Assembly: GCF_003258595.1 (NCBI RefSeq)
Contig: NZ_QHHQ01000011.1
Span: 62,001-126,000, forward strand
DNA length: 64,000 bases
Reading direction: 5' to 3'
Source of the DNA: Acuticoccus sediminis
GTDB lineage: Bacteria > Pseudomonadota > Alphaproteobacteria > Rhizobiales > Amorphaceae
Shown: positions 43,595 through 51,974 of the stretch, piece by piece
Position numbering within the stretch: position 1 is the stretch's first letter
Layout of the letters: each line of letters begins with the position of its first letter
Made by a program: the position numbers and the translations under genes
The notes under the pieces: model-generated
What the model was told of the DNA's origin: nothing
What the model saw: the letters and a program-made list of their open reading frames with translations, nothing else
Database searches by the model: none

Positions 43595-43609
43595 ATGAGC
43601 AGGGAACAT
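43595..43609. promoter_or_regulatory. Operator copy 5 upstream of the aldo/keto reductase gene
   Basis: ATGAGCAGGGAACAT matches ATGAGC-N3-GCTCAT at 10 of 12 specified positions with the T-N11-A spacing intact. It lies in a 411-bp gap (43384-43794) in which no gene was recognised. Confidence 0.5.
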
Positions 43610-43794
43610 CAATCAACCGGGCCGCGTGCGCGGCAACCGGCGACGGCCTTGGGACGAGGATGACGCAGATGGGGGCGGCGGGGCAAGATCGCCGCCGGTC
43701 GCGTAGTCTCCAGGGCGCGCCTCATGCCCGGGCGGCATCGGGGACGCTGCCGATACAGGGCGAGGTCGGGTCCCGGCCTCGCCCTGGCCTCGGT

Positions 43795-45210
43795 CTACGC
43801 GGCGGCGCGGGCCGGGAGCATCGTGCCGGGGGCGACGACGATGGGGTCGAGGCCGGCCGCGGCGATGGTGTCGCGGCCGGCGGGGGTCGTGAAGAAGCGG
43901 CTGGGGCCGGGATAGACCGTGCCGTCCTCCATCAGCCGCCGGCCGCCCGCGTAGGTGAGGACGGGCGTCAGGCGGTCCATGTCCAGAACCGTGATGTCGC
44001 CGTCCGCGCCCGGCGCCAGATGGCCCTTGTCGGCGAGGCCCAGGATGTGGGCCGGCGTGAGGCTCGCCTTGATGGCAAAGTCGGCGAGCGTCAGCGCGTT
44101 CATGCGCACGAGGGGCAGGCCCCGCTCGACGATATCGTTGCGGGGGAGGCCGCCGCCGTCCGTCGCCAGCGCGTCGATCCCGAACCGGCCGTCCTTCGAC
44201 CTGGCCGTGACGAGATGAATGCGCGGCTCCGGTCCGTTCACCATGCAGCTGACGCCGACCATGGTGCCGGCGGCCTTCCAGACAGCGACGCCGTCCGCGC
44301 CGGTGACGAGGCCGACGACCCCGCCGACGTCGGCCTGCACGTGGATCCAGCCGTCCGTGATCGCCTGTTCCACACCGTCCTGCGTGTGCGCGTAGCCGCC
44401 TGCGGTGAGGACGCGGCGGGCGGCGTTGCTCTCCGGGACACCGTTGGAGCAGCTTCCCGGAAAGCCGTTGAACGGGGCGAGGTAGGATTCGGACCAGATC
44501 GCCGGATAGCGCGCCAGGACCTCGATCGCCTCCTGGCCCTCGATGACCCCGGGCTTCTCGAAGCCGCGGCAATAGCTGTTGACGTGGGGCATGTGGAGGG
44601 GGTTGCCGTCCGCGAGGAGGCACGCCTCCTCCATGGTGGCGACGGAGGGGTTCGGCGTCTCGAGCGTCCCGGCGTGGAAGGCGACATAGGCCCCGTGCGC
44701 GCCGCAGGTGGCGATGACGGCCGCCGAGCCGTCCTGCGTCAGCGGGAAGTGTCCGCCGAGGAGCTTCAGGCCGATCGCGCCGCCCTTGAGCGCGACGGCC
44801 AGATAGTCCTCCACCTCGCCGGGCGACGGGCTCGCCGAGCCGACCGTGTGGCCGGGACGCACGTAGCTGATGCAGCCGACGCTGAGGCCGACGCCGTGCT
44901 TCGCCGTCGAGGACACCATCCCCTCGATGGGGCCGGCCATGTCGAGCGCGGTGGTGACGCCGGCGAGGGCAAGCATCCTGTGGCCGATGGGCCCGCCCAT
45001 CCACTCCGAGAGGTGGACGTGCATGTCGACGATGCCGGGCATGACGACCTTGCCGGACACGTCATGCTCCATGGTGGCGGTGCCCCGGATCGTCGGCTCC
45101 ACACGAGCAATGCGTCCGTCCTGCACCGCCACGTCCATCACCTGGTCGATCCCGTTCTTCGGGTCGACGACGTGTCCGCCGCGCAGCAGCGCATCAAAAT
45201 GCTCGGCCAT
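43795..45210 (-). CDS. Amidohydrolase-superfamily enzyme (dihydroorotase/deacetylase-like)
   Basis: A 471-residue metal-dependent hydrolase. The HxH metal motif is seen in MPGIVDMHVHLSEW at about residues 57-70. A conserved Lys in GGAIGLKLLGGH may be carboxylated. Later ligands are likely the His in FHAGTLETP and GGYAHTQDG and the Asp in ALATDGGG. The C-terminus holds the expected LAPGADGDITVLDMD composite strand. It resembles dihydroorotase-like and formylmethanofuran-dehydrogenase-A-like deacetylases. It is divergent from the Zn alcohol dehydrogenase and TRAP genes and may open an amide or ring of the compound that transporter imports. Substrate unknown. Confidence 0.82.
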   Translation of the reverse strand: MAEHFDALLRGGHVVDPKNGIDQVMDVAVQDGRIARVEPTIRGTATMEHDVSGKVVMPGIVDMHVHLSEWMGGPIGHRMLALAGVTTALDMAGPIEGMVSSTAKHGVGLSVGCISYVRPGHTVGSASPSPGEVEDYLAVALKGGAIGLKLLGGHFPLTQDGSAAVIATCGAHGAYVAFHAGTLETPNPSVATMEEACLLADGNPLHMPHVNSYCRGFEKPGVIEGQEAIEVLARYPAIWSESYLAPFNGFPGSCSNGVPESNAARRVLTAGGYAHTQDGVEQAITDGWIHVQADVGGVVGLVTGADGVAVWKAAGTMVGVSCMVNGPEPRIHLVTARSKDGRFGIDALATDGGGLPRNDIVERGLPLVRMNALTLADFAIKASLTPAHILGLADKGHLAPGADGDITVLDMDRLTPVLTYAGGRRLMEDGTVYPGPSRFFTTPAGRDTIAAAGLDPIVVAPGTMLPARAAA

Positions 45211-45522
45211 ATCTGTTCTCCGCCGTTTCGGTGCCGGGATGCATCCGGCAGGCGGGATGTCCGCGACAAGTAAGGCTTAGAGGCTTTTCAGGATTTCCGG
45301 AATGCCAACCGCCGGGAAATGACGCCGGCGGTCGCGGGACCGGTCCTCGACCGCGTGCGGCCGTGTCTCCGGCGGGCCCGCCCGGACCGATCGGGGCACC
45401 CGACCGCATCCGCCACGCAGCGGGAACTCGCTTGACCAAACATCCATATTTGTGTTCGTTATGTCCAACTTACAGGACAACAATAAAATTCCAATATGTC
45501 CTGGCCTGGGGGAGGGCAGACT
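45211..45522. promoter_or_regulatory. Divergent promoter region with TGTCC-N8-GGACA repeat
   Basis: About 310 bp between the amidohydrolase and alcohol dehydrogenase genes. The stretch 45440-45500 is AT-rich and contains the inverted repeat TGTCC (45462-45466) and GGACA (45475-45479), a candidate operator for both genes. No regulator gene is adjacent to this pair. Confidence 0.45.
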
Positions 45523-46620
45523 GTGAAAGCCGCCGTACTTCGTGCGTATCGGGAGCCTCTCAGCGTCGAGGATGTGGACCTCCTCCCGCCGCAGACTGGC
45601 GAAGTTCGTATTCGTTTCGCCGCGAGCGGTGTCTGTCACAGCGACATGACACGAATCGAAGGGGCGCGACCCTCTTCCTTGCCGATCGTTCTGGGACACG
45701 AAGCGTCCGGCTATGTGGAGGAGGTCGGCCCCGGCGTCACCGACCTCGCCATCGGCGATCGCGTCGTCCTCTCCTTTGTCTACGATTGTGGGCGGTGCTT
45801 CTACTGCTGCAACGGCCGGCCCAACCTGTGCGAGGTCGGCATCGGGATGCTGAAGAGCGGCACGATGGTCGACGGCACCACGCGTCTGCGCAAGGGCGAC
45901 GAGGTCATTCACCACATGGTCGTCTCGTCCTTCGCCGAGCAGGCGGTGGTCCCGGCCCGCTGCGCGACCAGGATCCCCGAGGCGATGCCGATGGACGTCG
46001 CCGCGCTGATCGGCTGCGCGGTCCTCACCGGCACGGGCGCCGTCTTCAACACCGGCGCCGTGCGGCCGGGGGACACGATGCTCGTCGTCGGCTCCGGCGG
46101 CGTCGGCCTCAACGTGGTGCAGGCGGCCGCCATCGCCGGGGCGCGGGTCATCCTGGTCTCGGACCTCAGCGCCGAGAAGCGGCGGATGGCGCTGGACTTC
46201 GGTGCGACGCACGTCGTCGACCCGCGCGAGGAGGACCCCGTCGCCATGGCGAAGTCGCTGACCGGCGGCCGCGGCGTGGATTTCTCGTTCGAGGCGATCG
46301 GCCACAAGGCGACGATCCGCCAGTGCTACGACGCCATCCGCCCCGGCGGAAAGGCCATCGTCGTCGGCGCGGCGGAGGCTGGAAGCTGCTGCGAGATCGA
46401 GGCGCTGACGCTCCCGATCCAGGAGAAGGTGCTCACCGGCTCGATGTACGGCGGCGCCCGGCCACGCCTCGACGTCGAACGGCTCGTCGACCTCTACACG
46501 CGCAAGAGGCTGCGGCTCGACGAGCTGATCACCCGCACCTACCGGCTCGGCGAGATCAACGACGCGCTGCACGACCTGCACGAGGGCCGCCTGGCCCGGG
46601 GCCTGATCCGGTATGAGTGA
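45523..46620 (+). CDS. Zinc-dependent alcohol dehydrogenase (MDR family)
   Basis: A 365-residue NAD(P)-dependent alcohol dehydrogenase. The catalytic zinc site uses Cys38 (GVCHSD) and His59-Glu60 (GHEASG). The structural zinc lobe is Cys89, Cys92, Cys95 and Cys103 (CGRCFYCCNGRPNLC). The nucleotide fold has VVGSGGVGLNV. GTG at 45523 is preferred over the ATG at 45496 because GGGGGAGGG precedes it and the protein then starts at the usual MKAAVL. Its end overlaps the TRAP small-permease gene by 8 bp, so uptake and oxidation of the substrate are linked. Confidence 0.9.
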   Translation: MKAAVLRAYREPLSVEDVDLLPPQTGEVRIRFAASGVCHSDMTRIEGARPSSLPIVLGHEASGYVEEVGPGVTDLAIGDRVVLSFVYDCGRCFYCCNGRPNLCEVGIGMLKSGTMVDGTTRLRKGDEVIHHMVVSSFAEQAVVPARCATRIPEAMPMDVAALIGCAVLTGTGAVFNTGAVRPGDTMLVVGSGGVGLNVVQAAAIAGARVILVSDLSAEKRRMALDFGATHVVDPREEDPVAMAKSLTGGRGVDFSFEAIGHKATIRQCYDAIRPGGKAIVVGAAEAGSCCEIEALTLPIQEKVLTGSMYGGARPRLDVERLVDLYTRKRLRLDELITRTYRLGEINDALHDLHEGRLARGLIRYE

Positions 46621-47161
46621 CACCGTCGCGGCGGCGCCGCTTCGCGGTCTCCCCACGCCCTTCCGCCAGATCGAGGCCGCGCTCAGCACGGTCCTGCGTG
46701 TCGTGGCGGTGTTCCTGATCTGCCTCAGCACCGCGCTCGCCTTCGCCAGCGTCGTCCTGCGCTACCTCTTCGGCACGTCCTACGGGATGGTCGAGGAGGT
46801 GTGCCGGTTCTCGATCGTCTATGCGGTGCTCCTCTATTTCGGGCCGCTCATCATGCGCAACGCGCACCTTGCGATGACGGTCGTCACCGACCTCCTGCCC
46901 CGGCGTCTGAACCGGACGGTCGACATCGTCCAGACGCTGCTGCTCGCCGCGCTGCTGGTCTGGCTGATGCGGTCGGCATGGACGTGGGAGGCGGGGCTCT
47001 ATTCCATGGGCCTCCTCACCATGTCGGGCGAGATGCAGGCGTGGGTGCCCTCCGCGGCGCTCCCCGTCGGCATCGCCCTCGCCCTCGTCTTCACGCTGCT
47101 GCGCCTCATCGCCCTTGCCGTCGGCACGCCCCTGCCGCACGCGACGGAGGCGGCGGAATGA
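46613..47161 (+). CDS. dctQ: TRAP transporter small permease (DctQ), system 1
   Basis: A 182-residue inner-membrane protein with four helices. The family segment VVLRYLFGTSYGMVEEVCRFSIVY lies at about residues 45-70, followed by GPLIMRNAHLAMTVV. It overlaps the alcohol dehydrogenase and the next permease gene (ATGA), showing tight coupling. It pairs with DctM as the membrane unit of a sodium-driven carboxylate or similar uptake system. Confidence 0.88.
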   Translation: MSDTVAAAPLRGLPTPFRQIEAALSTVLRVVAVFLICLSTALAFASVVLRYLFGTSYGMVEEVCRFSIVYAVLLYFGPLIMRNAHLAMTVVTDLLPRRLNRTVDIVQTLLLAALLVWLMRSAWTWEAGLYSMGLLTMSGEMQAWVPSAALPVGIALALVFTLLRLIALAVGTPLPHATEAAE

Positions 47162-48423
47162 CCGCGCTCGGGATCGGCGCGTTCTTCATCCTGCTCCTCG
47201 TCGGCACGCCGATCTGGGCGGCGATGCTGATCTCGGGCGCCATCGTCCTGGTGCTCGACATCGGAATGCCGGCGCAGGCCGTGACCTCGCAGCTTTTCAT
47301 CTCCATCGACAGCTGGCTGCTGCTGGCGGTGCCCTTCTTCCTCTTCGCTGGCAACCTGATGACCGAGATGGGGCTGGCCGGGCGTCTCTTCCGGTTCATC
47401 GAGAACCTCATCGGCCACACGCGCGGCGGCCTGCCGGCGACGGGCGTCGTCACCTGCGCCATCTTCGGCGCGCTGTCCGGTTCGTCCACCGCGACGGTCG
47501 TGGCGGTCGGGTCGATGCTGGTGCCGCACATGCTGCGGGCGGGCTACGACCGCCATGACGCGCTCGGCGTCATCGCGGTCTCGGGCACGCTGGGGCAGAT
47601 GATCCCGCCCAGCATCTACATGATCCTCTTTGCGGCCATCGCGCAGATGGACGTCTCGAAGCTCTTCCTCGCCGGCATCCTGCCGGGCCTCGTCATCACC
47701 GTGCTGCTCGTCGCGACCGCCGTCATCCTGTCCTGGTACGGCGACCGGAAGCTGCGCGAACGGGCGGGCTCCAAGGCGGTCATGAAGAGCTTCGTCGATG
47801 CGCTGCCGGCGCTGGCGATGCCGGTGATCGTGCTCGGCGGCATCTACGGCGGCCTCTTCACGCCGACCGAGGCGGCTGCCGTCGCCGTCGCCTACGTGCT
47901 GGCGATGAGCGCGATCTTCGAGCGCGGGAACTTCACCTTCAGGACGTTCTTCCGCTGTGCGGAGTCGGCGGTCGTCACCACGACGATCATCTTCATCATC
48001 CTCGGTGGCGCGACCGTCTTCGCCAACGCGATGACATTCGCCGGCATTCCGCAGACCGTGACGGAGTTCATGACCTCGCTGCCCGTGGGCGACCACGGGA
48101 CGATGGCGATCGTGCTGCTGCTCTTCATCGCGCTCGGCACCGTGCTCGACCCGGTGCCGATCCTCTACATCACCCTGCCCATCGTGTTCCCGATCGTGCA
48201 GGCCATCGGCTACTCGCCGACGCACTTCGCCGTGCTCACGATCGCCTGCATGATGATCGCGCAGGTCACGCCCCCGGTCGGCATGAGCCTCTTCGCGCTC
48301 TCCGGCTTCTTCAAGGTTCCCATCGGCACGGTGATCCGCGGCGCGATGCCGTACTTCGCCGCGCTGCTTCTTTCGCTGCTGGTCCTCTGGTGGGTCCCCT
48401 GGCTCGCCACGGTCGCGGAATGA
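47158..48423 (+). CDS. dctM: TRAP transporter large permease (DctM), system 1
   Basis: A 421-residue inner-membrane transport protein with about twelve helices. Diagnostic segments are LVGTPIWAAMLISGAIVL, CAIFGALSGSSTATVVAVGS, GTLGQMIPPSIYMILFAAIAQ and TPTEAAAVAVAYVL. The ATG overlaps dctQ by 4 bp. The substrate-binding protein gene follows 51 bp later. Confidence 0.92.
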   Translation: MTALGIGAFFILLLVGTPIWAAMLISGAIVLVLDIGMPAQAVTSQLFISIDSWLLLAVPFFLFAGNLMTEMGLAGRLFRFIENLIGHTRGGLPATGVVTCAIFGALSGSSTATVVAVGSMLVPHMLRAGYDRHDALGVIAVSGTLGQMIPPSIYMILFAAIAQMDVSKLFLAGILPGLVITVLLVATAVILSWYGDRKLRERAGSKAVMKSFVDALPALAMPVIVLGGIYGGLFTPTEAAAVAVAYVLAMSAIFERGNFTFRTFFRCAESAVVTTTIIFIILGGATVFANAMTFAGIPQTVTEFMTSLPVGDHGTMAIVLLLFIALGTVLDPVPILYITLPIVFPIVQAIGYSPTHFAVLTIACMMIAQVTPPVGMSLFALSGFFKVPIGTVIRGAMPYFAALLLSLLVLWWVPWLATVAE

Positions 48424-48474
48424 GCCGCTCGAGGCTCGCAATAACCGAATAAAACAATCGAGGGAGAGAACTCC

Positions 48475-49497
48475 ATGGGTACCAAATTCGCTCGGGCGGC
48501 ACTCGGCGTCGCCGCCGCGGCCTTCCTCGCCGCGGGTCTCGGCGCGACCGACGCGGACGCCAAGCAGCTCCGCTTCGTCCACGCCTATCCGACCGCCTCG
48601 CAGCACCACAAGAACGTCCAGTGGTTCACGCAGGAGGTGACGAAGCGCACCGACGGCGACGTCACCTTCCAGGTCTTCCCGTCCGCGCAGGTCATGCCGA
48701 TCAACCAGGAGCTTCCGGCGATCCTCTCCGGTCAGGTCTCCATGACCTATTCGGTGGCGCCGATCGCGGCCAGCGTCGAGCCGCTGTGGGGCATCTTCGA
48801 CCTGCCGTTCCTGTTCGACATCGCGCTCGACGACACCAGCCATGGCCGCCGCTTCTTCGACAGCGAGAAAGGCGGGGGGATGCTGGCGAGCGCGATGGAG
48901 AAACGCGGCTTCAAGCTCGTGTCGATCGCCCCGACCGACTATCCGAGCTCGTTCTTCCTGACCAAGCCGGAGCCGGTCGAGACGATGGACGGGCTCCATG
49001 GCCTGAAGCTGCGCTCGCCGGGCGGTCGTATCGGCCAGCTTTCGGGCGAGACGTTCGGGTATTCGCCGATCGCGATTGCCGGGGTCGAGCTGGTGCCGGC
49101 GCTGACGCAGGGCGTGGTGGACGGCGGAATCCTGCCGCCGATCTACACCCGCGACAACAAGCTGCCGCTGAAGGGCCTGACCGTCGCGCCCTACAACTGG
49201 CCGGCCGTGACGCCGATCATCATGTCGCTCGCCGAGTTCAAGAGCCTTCCGGAGAAGGACCAGAAGGTCATCATGGAGGTCGGCGCGGAGCTGTCGCAGA
49301 AGTCGCTGAAGATCGTCGAGGAGCAGACCACGGCGGCCATCAAGGAGCTGGAGGCCGGCGGCGCGAAGGTCGTCTACATCAGCGAGGCGGACCTCCCGGC
49401 CTGGCGTGAGAAGGCGCAGCCGGTGTGGGAGGCCTTCGTCGAGATGACCGGCGAGGACGGCAAGGCGATGCTCGACGAGGCCATCAGCCTGCGCTAG
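48475..49497 (+). CDS. dctP: TRAP transporter substrate-binding protein (DctP), system 1
   Basis: A 340-residue periplasmic binding protein. The signal peptide cleaves near ADAKQLRF (about residue 28). FVHAYPTASQHHKNVQWFTQEV begins the mature part, and the DctP ligand-carboxylate region includes LHGLKLRSPGGRIGQ with the usual Arg. AGGGAGAG precedes the ATG. The ligand could be an organic acid handled by the nearby amidohydrolase and alcohol dehydrogenase. The 275 bp after it hold no recognised feature. Confidence 0.88.
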   Translation: MGTKFARAALGVAAAAFLAAGLGATDADAKQLRFVHAYPTASQHHKNVQWFTQEVTKRTDGDVTFQVFPSAQVMPINQELPAILSGQVSMTYSVAPIAASVEPLWGIFDLPFLFDIALDDTSHGRRFFDSEKGGGMLASAMEKRGFKLVSIAPTDYPSSFFLTKPEPVETMDGLHGLKLRSPGGRIGQLSGETFGYSPIAIAGVELVPALTQGVVDGGILPPIYTRDNKLPLKGLTVAPYNWPAVTPIIMSLAEFKSLPEKDQKVIMEVGAELSQKSLKIVEEQTTAAIKELEAGGAKVVYISEADLPAWREKAQPVWEAFVEMTGEDGKAMLDEAISLR

Positions 49498-49772
49498 CGC
49501 CCGGCCCCGCAAACGGGCATCCCCACTGGCGGCGCTTCTGTTTAAGCTTCGGCAACGAGGCGGGCCTGGAAGCGCCGTCACGACCGCGAAGAGTCATAGT
49601 GTGCGATGTACCTTCAGCATAAGTGACATCAACTTGGGCCACAGCTGATCTTCGCCCCCCGTCTGTCGGCGAGCCGGTAGCTTCGAACCCGGGTCGTGGG
49701 CGCTCTGGCTCCTGCCGTGAGTGGCCCCGGCCGTCTCCCGGAACATCGCACCGTGCCCGGGCGCAGGACGCC

Positions 49773-50669
49773 TCATGCCGGGTCGTCGTCCACAGGTCGC
49801 GGCGCGCGGGACGGGCCGGTGAGGCTCGCGGTGAGACGTTGAAGGGCGTCCGCTTTCGGGTTGGCCGCGTCCCAGACGAGCCGGTAGGTGTGCTGGCCCC
49901 GGTCGACCTCGAGGTCCAAGGGACGGACGAGACGCCCCGTCGCGAGGTCGTCGCCGACGAGGGCGAGCTGGGCGAGCGCGACACCCCGCCCGGCGATGGC
50001 CGCCTCATAGGCGATCGCCGAACTCTCCATCGAGATGAAGCGCAGGCCGGAGGTGTCATGAACCCCCGCCGCCGTCAGCCAGATCGTCCAGTCGTCCGGA
50101 CGGTGAGGCGTCGACAGGAGCGGGTGCGTCAGGAGACCGGCGATATCGCCCCGGTGTCTTTCGGCGATCCTAGGCGCGGCGACCGGGGCGAGTATGTTGG
50201 CGATCAACGGATGGCTCTCGAGGCCCCAGTCCCCCTCACCGAGGCGGATCGCGGCGTCGAGGCCGGCCAGTTCGGTCCAGAGCGAGGCCATTGTCAGCTG
50301 CACCTCGATATCCGGGTTGGCGACCTGGAACGCGGCTAGGCGCGGCAGCAGCCACCGTGTCGCGAACGTCGTGTAGGAGCGTAGCCGCAGGACCGTGCAG
50401 CGCGCGGCGCGTGCCGTCTCCGCGCTCGCCCGCCGGATCTGCTCGAAGCCCGGCCGAAGGCCTTCGGCGAGCATCCGCCCGCGGGCGGTCAGCGCAATCC
50501 CGCGCCCCACACGCTCGACGAGACGCTCGCCGTAGGTTGCTTCCAGCAGCTTGAGATTCCGGCTGACCGCGCCCGGCGTCACGCACAGCTCGTCCGCCGC
50601 GGCGCTGACGCTGCCGTGGCGGGAAACAGCCTCGAAAGCCTGGAGCGCGACGAGCGATGGGAGCGTCAT
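49773..50669 (-). CDS. LysR-family regulator (GcvA-like), divergent from CoA-transferase operon
   Basis: A 298-residue LysR-type regulator of the GcvA-like subgroup. The N-terminus LPSLVALQAFEAVSRHGSVSAAADELCVTPGAVSRNLK contains the HTH. DIEVQLTMASLWTELAGLDAAIRLG lies in the effector domain. A perfect 23-bp palindrome starts four bases before its start codon, covering the likely ribosome and transcription start region, and lies about 80 bp before the divergent CoA-transferase gene. It probably controls that operon and itself. Confidence 0.9.
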   Translation of the reverse strand: MTLPSLVALQAFEAVSRHGSVSAAADELCVTPGAVSRNLKLLEATYGERLVERVGRGIALTARGRMLAEGLRPGFEQIRRASAETARAARCTVLRLRSYTTFATRWLLPRLAAFQVANPDIEVQLTMASLWTELAGLDAAIRLGEGDWGLESHPLIANILAPVAAPRIAERHRGDIAGLLTHPLLSTPHRPDDWTIWLTAAGVHDTSGLRFISMESSAIAYEAAIAGRGVALAQLALVGDDLATGRLVRPLDLEVDRGQHTYRLVWDAANPKADALQRLTASLTGPSRAPRPVDDDPA

Positions 50670-50672
50670 GGC

Positions 50673-50695
50673 AATGTTGAGCCTAGCTCAACATT
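50673..50695. promoter_or_regulatory. Perfect 10-3-10 palindrome, LysR operator
   Basis: AATGTTGAGC (50673-50682), CTA, GCTCAACATT (50686-50695): every base pairs in the inverted repeat. It lies between divergent lysR and CoA-transferase genes and obeys T-N11-A, so it is a very good LysR binding site. Confidence 0.75.
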
Positions 50696-50774
50696 TGCGC
50701 CAAATAAAATCGTTTGTCGTTTTGCCCCGCCCCGAGCACCGTCCGTCCAACAACGAAAAGTCTGGGAGGAGCCG

Positions 50775-51974
50775 GTGACGAGCAACGCCCTCGAAGGGGT
50801 GGTCGTCCTTGATTTCGGACAGCTGATCGCTGCGCCCGTGTGCGGCATGTGGCTTGCCGACCTCGGCGCGACCGTCATCAAGATCGAGCCGCCGTCCGGC
50901 GAGCTCGCGCGCACACTCGGGCCCCCGAGCGTCAACGGCGAGAGCGTCGTCCTGCTCGCCTCGAACCGCAACAAGCTCGGTCTTTCGCTCGACCTGAAGC
51001 ACCGCGATGCCCGGCGTGTGGTGGCGCGCGCGGCGCAACGGGCCGACGTCCTCGTGCACAACTTCCGACCCGGCGTCGCCGAGCGGCTCGGAATGGGGTT
51101 CGCCGACCTTCGGGCCGTCCAGCCCCGCCTGGTCTACTGCGCCATCTCCGCCTACGGGCAGACCGGTCCGTGGCGCGATCAGCCGGGCGTCGACGGCATC
51201 GTCCAGGCCGCCAGCGGGATTATGAACACGATCGGTTCGGAGCGCGGGCCCGGCAAGGTGCCGCTGCCCGTCGCCGACATGACGGGCGCGCTGTTCGCGA
51301 CGATCTCGATCCTCGCGGCGCTGCGCACCCGCGACCGCACGGGCCATGGCGCCTCGCTCGATATCGATCTTTTCGCCGGCATGATGATGCTGCAGCACCT
51401 CAACCTCACCGACTACCTGACGAACGGCGCGCTGCCGCAGCCGACCGGCAGCGCGGCGAGCTACGCCGCACCCAACGAGGCGTTCCCGACGGCCGACGGG
51501 TGGATCATGGTCGCTGCCTATCAGGGCGCGAAATGGCCCGTCCTTTGCGAGGTCCTTGGCTGCCCCGACCTTGCCGGCGACCCGCGGTTCGCGACCAACG
51601 GCGACCGTGTCACGAACCGGGCGGAGCTTCACCGCGAGCTGGACAGGCGGTTCGCCGCGGCCACGGCCCGCGAATGGGCGGCCCGGCTTGCGGCGCGGGA
51701 CGTGATGGCGACGCCGGTCGCCGACTTCGCCGCAGTGGTCGAGAGCGGCGCCTACCAGCCGCAGCGCAGCGAGGTGACGACCGATCACCCGGCGTCCGGC
51801 CCGGTGCGCATGCCGCGCTTCGCTTTCGGCAGCACCGCCGACCCCGGTCCGCAGCGGGCGGCGCCGATGCTCGGCCAGGACAGTCGCGCCGCTCTCGAGC
51901 TCGTCGGTTTCGCTCCTCGCGAGATCGAAGCCCTGATCGCCGATGGCGTCGTCAGCGAAGGGGCCGCGGCATGA
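50775..51974 (+). CDS. CaiB/BaiF-type (class III) CoA-transferase
   Basis: A 399-residue cytoplasmic CoA-transferase that moves CoA between acids. The N-terminus is LEGVVVLDFGQLIAAPVCGMWLADLGATVIKIEPP, typical of the family. VLVHNFRPGVAERLGMGFADL and YCAISAYGQTGPWRDQPGVDGIVQAASGIM follow. GTG at 50775 is chosen because GGGAGGAG lies just before it. The stop overlaps the enoyl-CoA hydratase start by 4 bp. It would activate the acid imported by the TRAP system encoded in the same operon. Confidence 0.92.
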   Translation: MTSNALEGVVVLDFGQLIAAPVCGMWLADLGATVIKIEPPSGELARTLGPPSVNGESVVLLASNRNKLGLSLDLKHRDARRVVARAAQRADVLVHNFRPGVAERLGMGFADLRAVQPRLVYCAISAYGQTGPWRDQPGVDGIVQAASGIMNTIGSERGPGKVPLPVADMTGALFATISILAALRTRDRTGHGASLDIDLFAGMMMLQHLNLTDYLTNGALPQPTGSAASYAAPNEAFPTADGWIMVAAYQGAKWPVLCEVLGCPDLAGDPRFATNGDRVTNRAELHRELDRRFAAATAREWAARLAARDVMATPVADFAAVVESGAYQPQRSEVTTDHPASGPVRMPRFAFGSTADPGPQRAAPMLGQDSRAALELVGFAPREIEALIADGVVSEGAAA

